From assembly GCA_003290165.1 (NCBI GenBank), contig QNQO01001822.1, positions 124,001-188,000 of the forward strand: a stretch of 64,000 nucleotides of DNA, given 5' to 3'. The DNA is from Berberis thunbergii (taxonomy: Eukaryota; Streptophyta; Magnoliopsida; Ranunculales; Berberidaceae). Within the stretch, counting starts at the first letter, position 1. Each line of letters starts with the position of its first letter. A program made the position numbers and the translations under genes. The notes beneath the pieces were generated by a model. The model was given only the letters and a program-made list of their open reading frames with translations, ran no database searches and was not told where the DNA came from. Below, one piece after another: positions 45,622 to 56,608 of the stretch.

Positions 45622-46781
45622 ATGCGTACAAATGTCAAATATGTTTTATAAGGGAGTCGGCAAGGCTGGTGTTTGGGCGCATTTACGGAAAGTCAAAAAC
45701 AGATGAGATCATGTCTTGCGTTTGCTAAGTCGGATAGATTTCGTGGAAATTAATTCCAGCACGTACGTGTACAGTAAGTGGTTGTGGATGTGGAAATTTC
45801 TCTTTGGGTCCATTCATTTGCTAACATGTGGATTCATATAGAGGTCAGAAAATTAACACGGCATGCACATCCATTCTTTGATCTTGCTATTCAAGATCCG
45901 GTTTCTAGAACCTGTGTATTTCAGAGAATTATTTATGTTAAAACAGTTGTCTTTGATTAGATAATAAATAATTATATTATTATTACTATTTATTGGATGT
46001 TAATATCCCCACTCTCCAGAGGAAAAATTCATTGAGGCCTTGTTTGGATGCTTATTTTTTTTATACTTTGTTAGATGTTTTTTCGTGGTTGAGTTTTCAC
46101 AATTCTTGTATCATCAACTTTCTTGCGCTTTGTGAATCCTAAATAATACGATCAACTTATGGCCTGGAAGAACCCCAAACAATTTTATTTTTATTTTTTT
46201 AAATGGACTAGCTCAATGGAGAGAATGAGATAGAAAAAGGAGTAAATACTTTGATAATGTGAGAATTTAATAATTTTGGGAAAATTTATCAAACTAACAT
46301 AGGGTTGGCAGTGGGGCGGATTTTTACGGATATCCGCTCCACCCAATCCGTATGGGGCGAATTTGGATATGGATGAATGGGTTTTCTGGTGGTTTTGGAT
46401 ATCCAAAAAATATCCGTTTACTATTCGGGGCAGATACGGTTTTAGCCATATCCGCCTCGCAGGCCCCGCGGATATCTGTTTATGCTGCTCAAATTACTAT
46501 AATACCCTTACCCCTAAAGTAAGTATAAACTAAACCTAAAAACCTAACTAAACCCCTATCCCGAAAAAAAAATAAAACTAAACTTAAAAACCCTGAAATC
46601 CACTTCTCATTTCTGACAAGTCAGAGACTCACAAAGGGGTCTCCCTCTCCCGTCTCACTCACTCTCACAGCGAGCCAACGAGGTCGAAGGGTTTTCGAAG
46701 CGTTGTCGCAGCGAGGTCGAAGGGTTGTCGCAGGCAGGGGTGGTCGCAGTGTGGTTGCAGAGTGGTCGAAGGGTGAATGGT

Positions 46782-47242
46782 TGTAACGACCCGATCCGCA
46801 CAGTAAGATATTGTCCGCTTTGGGCCCAACCGGCCCGCACGGCTTTAAAAGGCCTCTTACTATGGGGATCCAACCTCGCACATATATAGCACATAACTAT
46901 CCCGCACCCAGGCGATGTGAGACTATGATCCCCCTTGGTAGCTAGCCCAACCCCTCTTGGGATCCACAGGCCTGTTGGGCCTATTGGGCTCCAACCCTCA
47001 CCCTCACCCTCCCCCTCAGGTCCGCCCACACAAGGGTCTCACAGTCCACCCCCCTTAAGGCCCAACGTCCTCGTTGGCCACACAGGCACAACGTCCACGT
47101 TGCCCGAGGGCCCACCTCCACGTGACACACTTCCGGCTGGGTCAGGCTCTGATACCATTCTGTGACGACCCGTCTCCCGCACTGTACAGATATTATCCGC
47201 TTTGGGCTACCATCCGGCCCGCACGGCTTTAAAAGGCCTCTG
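46782..47242 (-). mobile_element. TRIM-like element, 5' LTR truncated
   Basis: 3' LTR 46782-47043 (minus strand TGTGAGACCC...GTCGTTACA), interior 47044-47160 with Met-tRNA primer site (complement GCTCTGATACCA, 47146-47157), and a 5' LTR remnant 47161-47242. Clearly the same family as 19907-20405, opposite orientation. Confidence 0.82.
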
Positions 47243-47833
47243 CAATCACAATACCAGGTGTTCTCCCATTTGCTTTGATAGCACTCATCACTTTCTTGTA
47301 CAGGTCAATCTCAAGTTCACATATATCTTCAACCCACCAAGAATAGGATAGCTCTTCCTACTACCATTGGAAACCCCTAGCCTCTCCTTTGCTTTCTCTT
47401 GTTGTTGGCCATCATAGAAGAAAAAGTAAAAAGGAAAAGAAGAAGGAAGGAAAAAGAAAAGAAGAATGAGAAAGAAAAGAAAAATAGGGTTTTTATCTTT
47501 ATAGGGTGGGTGGCTATTCGCCCCCACTAACATTCTGAGAGCACCCGCCCTTTAACTCACCAAATAAAGCCCTAATTTCGAAATTCACAATCAATTTAAT
47601 GTAACCCTATTTTATTTAATTAAAAATAAAATAAATTAGTTTTTATGAAATTCAGGGGTGTTACATTATACACACGTTAAATGGAATCTCGTCCCGAGAT
47701 TCGGAAGGTAAGAAAGTTAACTGAATTTCGAAAACTACTAGTTGTCAAACAAAAGAAGATTTTGAAACACAATTTCAATTGAATTTTAGAAACATAAATT
47801 ATTTATTGTTATTGAAAAAGTAGGGGTGTTACA
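47243..47833 (-). repeat. Gypsy LTR fragments with pol-tail remnant
   Basis: The minus-strand LTR starts TGTAACACCCCTGAATTTC at 47665 and shares ATAGCCACCCACCC with the Tekay-type LTR at 9103. Left of it in element order is CTCGGGACGAGATTCC (47690-47705), the typical end of a gypsy internal region. Another LTR start, TGTAACACCCCTAC, stands at 47833. Confidence 0.75.
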
Positions 47834-47975
47834 ATGGTGGTGGCTCGATCTGATGGATGGTGGTGGCTCGATCTGATGGAGGGTGGTGGTGGTGGCTCGA
47901 TCTGATGGTGGTGGATGGCTCGATCTGATGGTGATGGATGGCTCGATCTGGTGGTGGATGGCTCGATCTGATGGA
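47834..47975. repeat. GGTGGCTCGATCTGATGG minisatellite
   Basis: Six or seven copies of GGCTCGATCTGATGG with GGTGG spacers, inside the hAT element next to the composite. No coding sense. Confidence 0.85.
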
Positions 47976-48330
47976 TGGTTTTGGGATCTAGTTTGTATCT
48001 GTTTTCAATATGTTTTTTATATTTGATTAATGATATTTGATATCTAATTCTGATATTTGAAATTACTTAAAAAAAAAATTTCTTCGGGTATTTGGGGCGG
48101 GGCGGATATTCACCAATCCGTCCGGTTCGAGGATGGTTTTAACAAAATATGGTAAACGGATATTCGGGGCGGATTTGAATATCCGTGAATTCTAGAGTGG
48201 CGGAAATGGATTTGTCCAAATTCGCCCCAATTCGCCCTGTTGTCATCCCTAAACTAACATAAGGATTCACATTTATTTATGCAAACCAAAGAAGAATGTC
48301 AAGTCCAAATTCAGATGAAAGTAAAAAAGC

Positions 48331-48515
48331 AAGAGTTTGTCTAGGCAATCAGGGTTTAAAGCTATTTTTTTGTCAGATTTGGGTATTTTTACACTTTTAT
48401 CCTTTTCTTTTTAAAACATATTCACAAATATTATTTATAAATAGGATAAAAATGTAAAAAGCCTAAAACCCGACTAAAAAAACATGTCTATAAAGTTTAG
48501 CCGCCTAAAATTGAA
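48331..48515. repeat. Inverted-repeat MITE, copy 2
   Basis: GTTTGTCTAGGCAATCAGGG at the left pairs with the reverse complement of the right part (TTTTAGGCGGCTAAACTTTA). Same family as 6403-6582. Confidence 0.6.
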
Positions 48516-48602
48516 GAAAAAACAGAACTGTCAAAGATCCAGGCCTGGAAGAATAAGTCTATCTGTAAGCCAAAAAAAAGTCCAAGCCCGTGAGCTACGG
48601 AC

Positions 48603-49152
48603 AACCCCAGCAACAACACAGTAAGAGGTCGAACCTGTACAAAAAGACAAACTGCGCTTGTATTACAATATTAACTAAGCCACGTGGTAGTTGTATTGAT
48701 GGATGGAAATCCATCCAAATCAAAATTAGGGAACCACAATTTAATGTAACTGGCATGCTTTCATTAATAAAGGTGCAGGAGGAGGAGGACCCGGAGGCAG
48801 ACGGCACGAGTGGAGCCATTCTAATTTCTTTATGTTTGATACACATGCCCATTACTGGACTGCAATTGTCAAAGCTAAACAAGCACACCTTCAGTAACCC
48901 CTGCATGTGCTATGTGGCAGTTGTGGGTGATGTTTTGTATTGGTAGCAGGGGTGTATTTTTATGTTGTTAGCATTGTTTAACCCCCAATTCTAACTGGCC
49001 TGAAAAACAGGGAGTGAGGTTTTTGTCTTGGGGGGTGTGAATATACATTTTGTCCCCTTTCTTTAAATACTTTTTTTCAATTCGCTCCCCCACCCACCCA
49101 CAGCAGCTATCAGGTAGTGGGGCCCAGGCCACTAAGAATTACTTTTGTTTAA
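48603..49152. other. Spacer with a 163-bp copy-B-specific segment
   Basis: Continues the match to 26408-26780 of copy A. The stretch 48982-49144, flanked by TTGTTTAA on both sides, has no counterpart in A and shows no inverted ends. No gene: the minus-strand frame at 48595-48906 has no recognised domain. Confidence 0.5.
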
Positions 49153-50300
49153 TATATGAAATAGAGTTTATTCTATTTTAAATATCAAGACAAATAAATA
49201 TTAAAATATTGAATATAAAAATTGTATTTATGCATTTTTATTGTGGATTAAAAGATATAAAAGCTGACTTTAAGTCTCAACCGTTAGATAAAACGAATAT
49301 CAACCATGAATTATGTTTATCTACAAACTTATCTTTTGATGTTTTAAGTACTATACGATCTGTTAGATTCTTATATTTGAGTAAATTTTAGCCGTTTTTT
49401 ACCTCCAACCTCAAACACCATCCTGATTTGTAATATAGACTATGGTATTTCTCGTGTCGTTGGCACGATAAAAGTTTAACATAATAAATATAGTTTACTC
49501 TACTTTAATCTCAAGATAAAAAGTTTAACATAATAAATAGAGTTTAATCTACTTTAAATAGCAAGATAAAAAAAATATATCAAAATGTTGGGTATGAGAA
49601 TCGAATTCATGCACTCTTGATATTTTAATTTCTATGTTATCTGTTAGATTCTTATAGTTTTCAATCGTCTTTTATCTCCAACCTCAAATACCATCCTGAT
49701 TTGTAATATAGAGTAAGGTATTTTTCGTGTCGTTGGCACGATAAAAGTTTAGAACTTGTCAAAATATGATCACCATTGAGTTTTCAACACCACCATCATC
49801 AACAATTGAAGAAAAATAAATAAACATAAAAAAATTGTTGGGTATGAGAATCGAACTCATGCACTCTTGGTGCTTTAAGTTCTATGTGATATGTTAGATT
49901 CATATATTTGGTTAAATCTCAGTCGTCTTTGATCTACCACCCTAACACCATCATGTTTTGTATATATACTAGGGTATTCCCTGTGTCGTTGGCACGATAA
50001 AAGTTTAAAACTTGTCAAAACATGATAACCCTAAAGTTTTCATCATTCATACTTAAATGCCTAATCACCACCATCAACAATTGAATAAAAATAAATAAAT
50101 ATTAAAAAATGTGGGGTATGGGAATCGAACCCATGCACTTTTGGTGCTTTTAGCTCTATATGATCCGTTAGATTCATATATTTGGTTAAATTTCAACCGT
50201 CTTTTATCTCCCACCCAAACACCATCCTGTTTTGTATATATGAAAATTACGGCCACACTTTGCTTGAATATTGATGATACACTGAAACGGTGTCTCTTCT
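49153..50300. repeat. Degenerate tandem repeat with tRNA-like motif, copy B
   Basis: Counterpart of 26760-28005: CGTTGGCACGATAAAAGTTT near 49456, 49733 and 49991, and GAATCGAA(C/T)(C/T)CATGCACT near 49605, 49850 and 50125. One unit has an extra internal duplication around 49465-49565 that is absent from A. Confidence 0.6.
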
Positions 50301-50306
50301 ACATTG

Positions 50307-50929
50307 TACACGTGTCATGATGATCTCGAAAAATAGTAGGCACAGGGGTCAGCCCAACACCGATCCAGCCCAAATAGTTCCAAGCTCGCACAACGCAGTC
50401 CGCCAGATGGACCCAAAATCATTACAGCCTGTTAAGCCCTTGCGTCTCATAACTATCATCAATCCCAATAAGTCATGCTAAGGCGAGTATCTCGACGATC
50501 AACTTTGGACAGGCAAGACAACGTCACTTTGCTTCCAACTAGGAAGCAAATTTCAGAGTATATATTACACATAGAGACTTCTATCTACGGACTACTCTCA
50601 AAACGGGAACTATCTCTCACGTATCTAGGAGCACAAAGGCTAATAGAGAAACTCTCCTTCACAACACGACTTCTAATTAGAGAAGAACCTTCATGAAGAT
50701 CTTCTTCCCTAACCTACGCCATTAATGGCCTGATCGAACCAGGACTCCAACACTATAAAAAAAGACATGAGGTTGATAAGCTAAGGTACGCTACATATTT
50801 CCTGTTTACAGCAATACGCCTTCCTCAGATCCATGTCTGACTTTAGCATCGGAGTGTCATTGGCCACCACAACGATGGTCCATGGCTCACGAGCGTTCCT
50901 TGTGCAGGAGGGAAAATCGACTGCATCAA
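50307..50929 (+). repeat. Tat 5' LTR (tentative) of copy B
   Basis: TGTCATGATGATCTCG to CTGCATCA, directly ahead of the primer site. The left limit is inferred. Confidence 0.5.
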
Positions 50930-50948
50930 TTTGGCGTCGTCCGTGGGG
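50930..50948 (+). other. Tat primer-binding site
   Basis: TTTGGCGTCGTCCGTGGGG fits the TTTGGCGCCGTC.GTGGG primer site usual in Tat elements. Its right half is lost in copy A. Confidence 0.65.
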
Positions 50949-51002
50949 ACGACAAAGTTCTTAACCTTTCATTAGCATTATCTCTCTTCAGAATACAAAG
51001 AG

Positions 51003-51473
51003 ATGGTGACCACCAGATCATGCAATGATAGAGAACAAGGAGGCGCATCCAATGCTCAGCCTGGCGCTACTTTATCGCTTTCAACGGTGCAAGCTCATGC
51101 TCACGAAACAACAGCTGCAATAACGAACCCTGAAGCGGATCCAAGTTCCGTTTTTGTACAGCAAATCTTCCTAACGATGAAGACGTTCAAGTTGATGAAA
51201 CAAAAGCCTGACGAGACACTAAAGACATACCTAGCGCGCTTCAGTAGCGATCTGACTTCTGTCAACATGTGCAACGACACAACAGCCGTCTCGGTCTTCA
51301 TCGACGATATGAGGAAAGGTATCTTCTACAACTTCCTGACTATGGACCCACCAGCAAATATGGCAGACCTGGCGATAAACCAGGTAGTCAATAAACTAGA
51401 CAGTCGATACGTTAAGAAGCGACCATGTAGTCGCCAGAGAATGTCAATGCATGACTGCACTGCTACCAAATGA
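51003..51473 (+). pseudogene. Tat gag fused by deletion to protease remnant, copy B
   Basis: Frame from ATG 51003 with a polar N-terminus, TLKTYLARFSSDL and MDPPANMADLA, as in capsid regions. At ~51373 it jumps into sequence equivalent to 29500 in copy A, so the end of gag and most of protease are deleted at a GCGA/TAAACC join. The continued frame to 51473 is an accident of that deletion. Confidence 0.7.
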
Positions 51474-51559
51474 TTCTCGATTAACAACTGGCCCCGCAAC
51501 CAAGATGTCCCTCAATCTCGTACGAGAAGCTGAGGAATGACAACTTATCCGAAAAGACG

Positions 51560-52985
51560 AAGCTCTCGTAAGCCCCCGAAGCAAGACCAACCCGGCCAAC
51601 TGGAAGAAGAAACCATCACGATCTACCTCGACAACCCTCTCAACAGAATGGCTATCCAGATAGGTTCCCGCTTGAGCAAAGAATTGGCAAAATAGCTCAC
51701 AAGATTGCTATAGTAGAACCAGAACGTTTTCGCCTGGACCATACGAGACATGGTGGGAATCGACCCATTAATAATCACTCATTGCCTAGAGGTGGAGCCC
51801 ACGAGGAAAACCATACAGTAGAAGAAGAGGCTTGTGGCGCCCAAGAGAAACACGATCATAAATGAAGAGGTGCAGCGGCTACTCTACGCGAACATGATAA
51901 AGGAAGCACGATACCCAGACTGGCAGGCAAATACCGTTCTGGTAAAAAGAAAAACGAAAAATGTAGAGTGTGTGTAGACTACATGGATCTAAATAAAGCA
52001 TGCCCGAATGATAGCTTCCCGCTCTCCCGCATTGATCAGATCGTGGATGCCACATCCGGGTACAATCTACTAAGCTTCATGGACGCCTATTCAGGCTACA
52101 ATCAAATATTAATGCACCCCAGATCAAGAGAATACATCTTTCATAACTAAGAGAAATATATTGTTATAGGGGGATATCGTTAACGCAGGTGCTACGTATC
52201 AATGACTGGTAAAACAGATGTTCAAAGAACAAATCGGCAGAAATATGGAGGTCTACATCGATGATATGTTGGTCAAAAGCCTCCGCAGCCCTGACCATAT
52301 AGGAGACTTCACTGAAGCATTCAACCAGCTCAGAAAATACCTGATGAAACTATACCCACAGAAGTGTATGTTCGGAGTTGAGTCTAGAAAATTCCTAGGC
52401 TATATAGTGAATAAGAAGGGAATTGAAGCCGATCCAAAACAGATTCAGGCCCTTTTCAAGATGAAACCCCCCACCAACATCAGAGACGTTCAGAGCTTGA
52501 TTGGGATGGTTGCAGCACTCAACAGATTTATTTCTAAATCATCCGACAAATGTCTTCATTTCTTTAAAATACTAAGAGAAAACAAAGGATTCTTGTGGGA
52601 TAAAGAGTGTGAAAAAGCCTTCCAGAGCATAAAATCATACACAGGGAGCCCAAAATTACTCTCAAAATCGGCGACTGTGGAAACATTATACTTATACTTC
52701 TTTGTGTCCAAGCACGCTGTCAGCTCAGCTCTCGTACGAGACGACCGGGGAATCTAGATACCAGTGTACTATGCCAGCAAAACCTTCAGGGAAGCAGAAA
52801 CAGACTACACTAACCTGAAAAAATTAACCTTGGCACTGGTTGTATCCTCAAGGAAATTGAGGCCTTATGTTCAGGCCTATTCTATAACAGTTCTAACCAG
52901 GCACTCGCTCTGCTTGGTACTGCACAAGCTAGAGCTATCTGACAGGATGGTGAACTGGTCAATAGAATTGGACAGTTGACATAAG
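51560..52985 (+). pseudogene. Tat reverse transcriptase and RNase H, copy B
   Basis: CVDYMDLNKACPNDSFPLSR (51968 on) and the catalytic YIDDMLVKS (52252-52278) stand in the best-kept frame, 52218-52757; RNase H words YYASKTFREAETDY follow to ~52980. Stops at 52148 and 52755 and an 11-base deletion near 52183 break it. Stops at the first two sites are shared with copy A. Confidence 0.82.
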
Positions 52986-52999
52986 CTATGCTCTAAGAA

Positions 53000-54885
53000 T
53001 TGCCATCAAAGCCCAAGCACTAGCGGACTTCATTGTCGAGTTCACTGGAGGGGAAGAACCAAAGATAGATCTTCAAACCTCGGATTCGAGCATTCAGGTC
53101 ACACTCCATTCTCCAAATAGCTTTACCCTAGAAAAAGTCGTTAGATTCGACTTTCTCGCTTCAAACTACAAGGCCTTCTTGTCCGGCCTGAAGCTTGCCT
53201 TGGGGATCGGGATAGATCACCTAACAACATAAAACGACTCAAGGCTAGTAGTCAACCAGGTCAAAAAAGATTTCAACAGCAAGGACCCCCGCATGATAGC
53301 CTACTGTGAAAAGGTACTCCCTGCAATGAATGGGTTCAAAAGGTAAGAGCTCATACAATGCCCCCGAGACGACAATAAAATAGCTGACACGCTAGCTAGA
53401 GAAGCATCAGCCTCTGCCGAAGTCTAAAGCGACCTCATCGAATACCAAGAGCGATCAAGCCTTGATAAAGAAGAACCCAAAAATGTCTATACAACGAACG
53501 CGACGAATTGGATGACTCCAATCCTTGAATATATCGCAATCAGAGCCTTACCGACATAGAAGGTCGAAGCCAGAAGACTCAAAAACATAGCAGCGATGTA
53601 CACTCTCCTAAACGACAAGTTATACAGAAGATCAGTGACAGGGCCACTGCTTCGATGTCTGTCACTTCCAGAGGAAGATTGGGTCCTGAGAAGGATCCAC
53701 GACGGCAGATGCGAAAATCATCTGGGAGGTAGAACCCTCGTCCACAAAGCTTTAACATTGGGATACTATTGGCCAACAATGCAATGAGACGCCAAAGATA
53801 TTATCTGCAAATGTGATAAATGTCAGAGGTTCGCGCCGTACACGCACATGCATGTCCGTGGCCATTCACACAATGGGGGATGGACATCATCGGACCGCTC
53901 CCAGCATCAGCCGGTAAAAATTTCCTTCTTATGGCAGTTGACTAGTTCACCAAGTGGGTCGAAGCCGAGCCCTATCTAAGATATGGCAGGTCCAGATAGA
54001 AAAATTCATATGGGCAACCATCGTTTGCAAATTTGGCATACCCAGAGTATTGGTCAGCGACAATAGAACTCAGTTCGAAGGTATCAAGGTTAAAAAAATT
54101 GTGCAAAAGTTTGAACATCAATCACTATTTCTCCTCGCTAGGGCACCCACAAACAACGACCAAGCGGAGGTTACCAACCGAACAATCCTCAAGGCGATCA
54201 AAATGAAGTTTGATGCGGTCAAAGGGAAATGGGTTCCATAGCTGTCGGGAATACTCTGGGCATATCGGACAACCAAAAAATCCCTACCGAAGAAACACCC
54301 TTCACCCTGGCATACGGGTCAGAAGCCATGGTTCTGGTAGAACTCGAAGTGCCAACCTTCCGAACAGAAGATTTCGGACCAGATGATAACAATGAAGCCT
54401 TACGCGTTGGACTAGACCTCCTCGAACAAAAATGGAATCTAGCCTCCACCAAGATATCTGCTTACCAACAACGAATAATGCAATACTACAACAAGAAGGT
54501 CAAACCATGCGAATTCAGAATGGGAGACTAGGTATGCAAGAAGACCCAGCAAAACACACAAAAGCTGAACCTGAATTGGGAAGGACCTTACAGAATAACC
54601 AAGGTTAACAGCTCGAGGAGGAGGTGCCAAAGGAGTTATGGTCGAGTAGTTAAGGCCTTGTGGGATTTATCCCCAGGTCCTTGCTTCGAGACCCTCCGGC
54701 GGCATAATTTCTTTCGGGGTGATGTTGGCCTATAGGCGGCACCTCGGGGGATAGGTTACGGATCCTATCAAACACCGGCTTGCCTTTAAAAAAAAACAGC
54801 TCGAGGAGGTACCAGTTGGAAGACATAAATGGTAATGGACTTAAGCGACCATGGAATGTAGAGCATCTCAAAAAATATTATCAAT
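53000..54885 (+). pseudogene. Tat second RNase H and integrase, copy B
   Basis: RNase H words (FTLEKVVRFDF, SRLVVNQVKKDF) run to ~53430. Integrase follows with RRSVTGPLLRCLSLPEEDWV (53626 on), the CDKC finger (~53813) and QAEVTNRTILKAIKMKFDA (~54160). A better-kept C-terminal part is at 54229-54531. The last ~100 codons are split by the SINE. Frameshifts are frequent. Confidence 0.75.
54622..54794 (+). mobile_element. tRNA-derived SINE with 15-bp target duplication
   Basis: AACAGCTCGAGGAGG at 54607-54621 and 54795-54809 is a 15-bp target duplication, present once in copy A (~32814-32828). The body carries an A-box-like TGGTCGAGTAGTTAAGG (54639-54655) and a B box GCTTCGAGACC (54683-54693) at tRNA spacing, then a non-tRNA part, and ends in a short A run. 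Size, promoter boxes, A tail and long duplication fit a plant SINE inserted by LINE machinery. Confidence 0.93.
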
Positions 54886-54984
54886 AAAAATATTTGCTTT
54901 TACTAAACTTCCATTGTTGTCTATTACGACCAACTGTACCTCCGATCATCCCCACTATAACCAGATCTGAGGGATTATACCCAA

Positions 54985-56320
54985 CACCTAGTCAGCTGCG
55001 TGTAGAAGACGACCGAGGAAGTGGGAGTTTAGTCAACGCTCCTACGCCTGATGAGAATGACTCGCCAAGGGATCATTGCTCTCCAACAGACAATGATCGC
55101 CGAACTTACCAGGTAAACTTAGTCAATTTGTGACTAATGACGATGGCTTCTAGTGCCCAACGCCAAGTCTGCTGCGCATGGACGACGACAACCGAGGAAG
55201 TGAGAGTCTAGTCAGTGTTCATACACTTGATGACGATGACTCGCCAAAGGATCATTTCTCTCCAACAGACAATGATCGCAAACTTACCAGGTAAGATTAG
55301 TCAGTTCGCGACTAATAAAGAGGACTTCTGGTGCCCAACGCCTAATTCGTTGCCCGCGGTTGAGGAAGTCGGAGTCTAGTTACTGCTCATACGCCTGATG
55401 ACGATGACTTTCCAAGGGATTATTTCTCTCCGACAGACAATGATTCCCGAACTTATCTTGTAAGCTTAGTTAGTTCGCGACTGATGACGACGACTTCTGG
55501 TGCCCAACGCCTAGTCCGCTCCATGAGGACGATGACGGCCGAGGAAGTGGGAGTCTAGTCAGCACTCATACGCCTGATGATGATGACTCGCCAAGAGATC
55601 ATTGCTCTCCAACGGACAAATATCGTCGAACTTACCAGGTAAGCTTAGTCAGTTCGTGACTGATGACGATGACTTATGGTGCCCAACGCCTAGTCCACTG
55701 CGGGCGAACGACGACGGCTGAGGAAGTAAGAATCTAGTCAGCGCTCATACTCCTGATGACGACGACTCGCCAAGGGATCATTGCTCTCCAAAAGACAATG
55801 ATCGCCGAACTTACTAGCTAAGCTTAGTCAGTTCGCGATTGATGACGACAGCTTCTGGTGCCCAACGCCTAATCCGTTGCACACGGATGACGATGGCCGA
55901 GGAAGTCGGAATCTAGTCAGCGCTCATACGCCTAATGACGACTGGCCAAGGGATCATTGCACTCCAATAGACAATGATCGCCGAACTTATCAAGTAAGCT
56001 TAGTCAGTTCGCGACTAATGATGACGGCCTTTGGTGCCCAACACCTAATCCGCTGCATGCGAACGACAATGGTCGAGGAAGTGGGAGTCTAGCCAATGCT
56101 CATACGCTTGATGACGATGAAGACTCGCAAAGAGATCATTGCTCTCCAACAAACAATGATCGCCAAACTTACCAGGTAAGCTTAGTTAGTTCACGGCTGA
56201 TGACGACATTTTCTGGTGCCCAACGCCCAGTCCGCTGCACGCGGAGGGCTCAGGAAGTTGGAGTCTAGTCAGCGCTTATACGCCTGATGACGACTACTCA
56301 CCAAGGGATCATTGCTCTCT
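54985..56320. repeat. ~178-bp tandem repeat in Tat 3' untranslated region, copy B
   Basis: Anchors AACTTAC(C/T)AGG or close variants at 55102, 55280, 55450, 55629, 55808, 55984 and 56166: seven against six in copy A. The extra unit lies around 55629-55808. Confidence 0.9.
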
Positions 56321-56608
56321 AAAACGCGACTACTTTGGAGCACCCCGGCGCTCAGTCTGCAATATACGAACATTAAACACATATTCGGTGGTACAGCGGC
56401 TCGTAACGGCAACTCATCAAAGACCACAACAACTCACCCATGAGCGAAAACAGCTAAAAGTAGTCACTTTCGACAAAACTCAGCTGACGCACATGGATGG
56501 TATGCCAAAAATTTCCATTGCCTAGAAGTACGAACTCTGCAGTCAACAAAACTTCTAAAGAAGGCATGACGACGCGACAATACAAGACAAAAGGCAAATA
56601 AAAAAACA

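Larger units (their letters stand above)
46782..47833 (-). mobile_element. Second gypsy/TRIM composite, flanked by ATGGT
   Basis: ATGGT at 46777-46781 and 47834-47838 encloses 1052 bases. Read on the minus strand: partial gypsy LTR starting TGTAACACCCC (47833), a pol-tail remnant (CTCGGGACGAGATTCC), a gypsy LTR starting at 47665, a truncated TRIM 5' LTR, primer site, TRIM interior, and a full TRIM 3' LTR ending at 46782. This is the same order of parts as the right half of the insertion at 9103-20405. Confidence 0.8.
46300..48251. mobile_element. hAT element with nested composite
   Basis: Ends TAGGGTTGGCAGTGGGGCGG (46300) and complement TAGGGATGACAACAGGGCG (ending 48251). The 8-bp target duplication AACTAACA is at 46292-46299 and 48252-48259. 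Subterminal GGGGCGGAT and GGATATCCG words are present. Without the nested retroelement it is ~0.9 kb and non-coding. Confidence 0.9.
46178..48602. mobile_element. 2.4-kb copy-B-specific block flanked by AACCCCA
   Basis: AACCCCA at 46171-46177 and 48603-48609 corresponds to one AACCCCA in copy A (26408-26414). The block contains a hAT with its own target duplication plus outer DNA with a MITE. Whether B gained it or A lost it is open: a 12-base word GGCCTGGAAGAA also occurs both before the block (46161) and near its right end (48543), which would fit a deletion in A. Confidence 0.6.
50307..56608 (+). mobile_element. Tat-type gypsy retrotransposon, copy B, decayed, with SINE
   Basis: Same element as 28010-34415. 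It keeps the primer site and the gag start that copy A lost, but lacks ~650 bases between gag and the end of protease that copy A keeps. Many stops are common to both copies. Interrupted by a SINE at 54622-54794. Confidence 0.8.
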
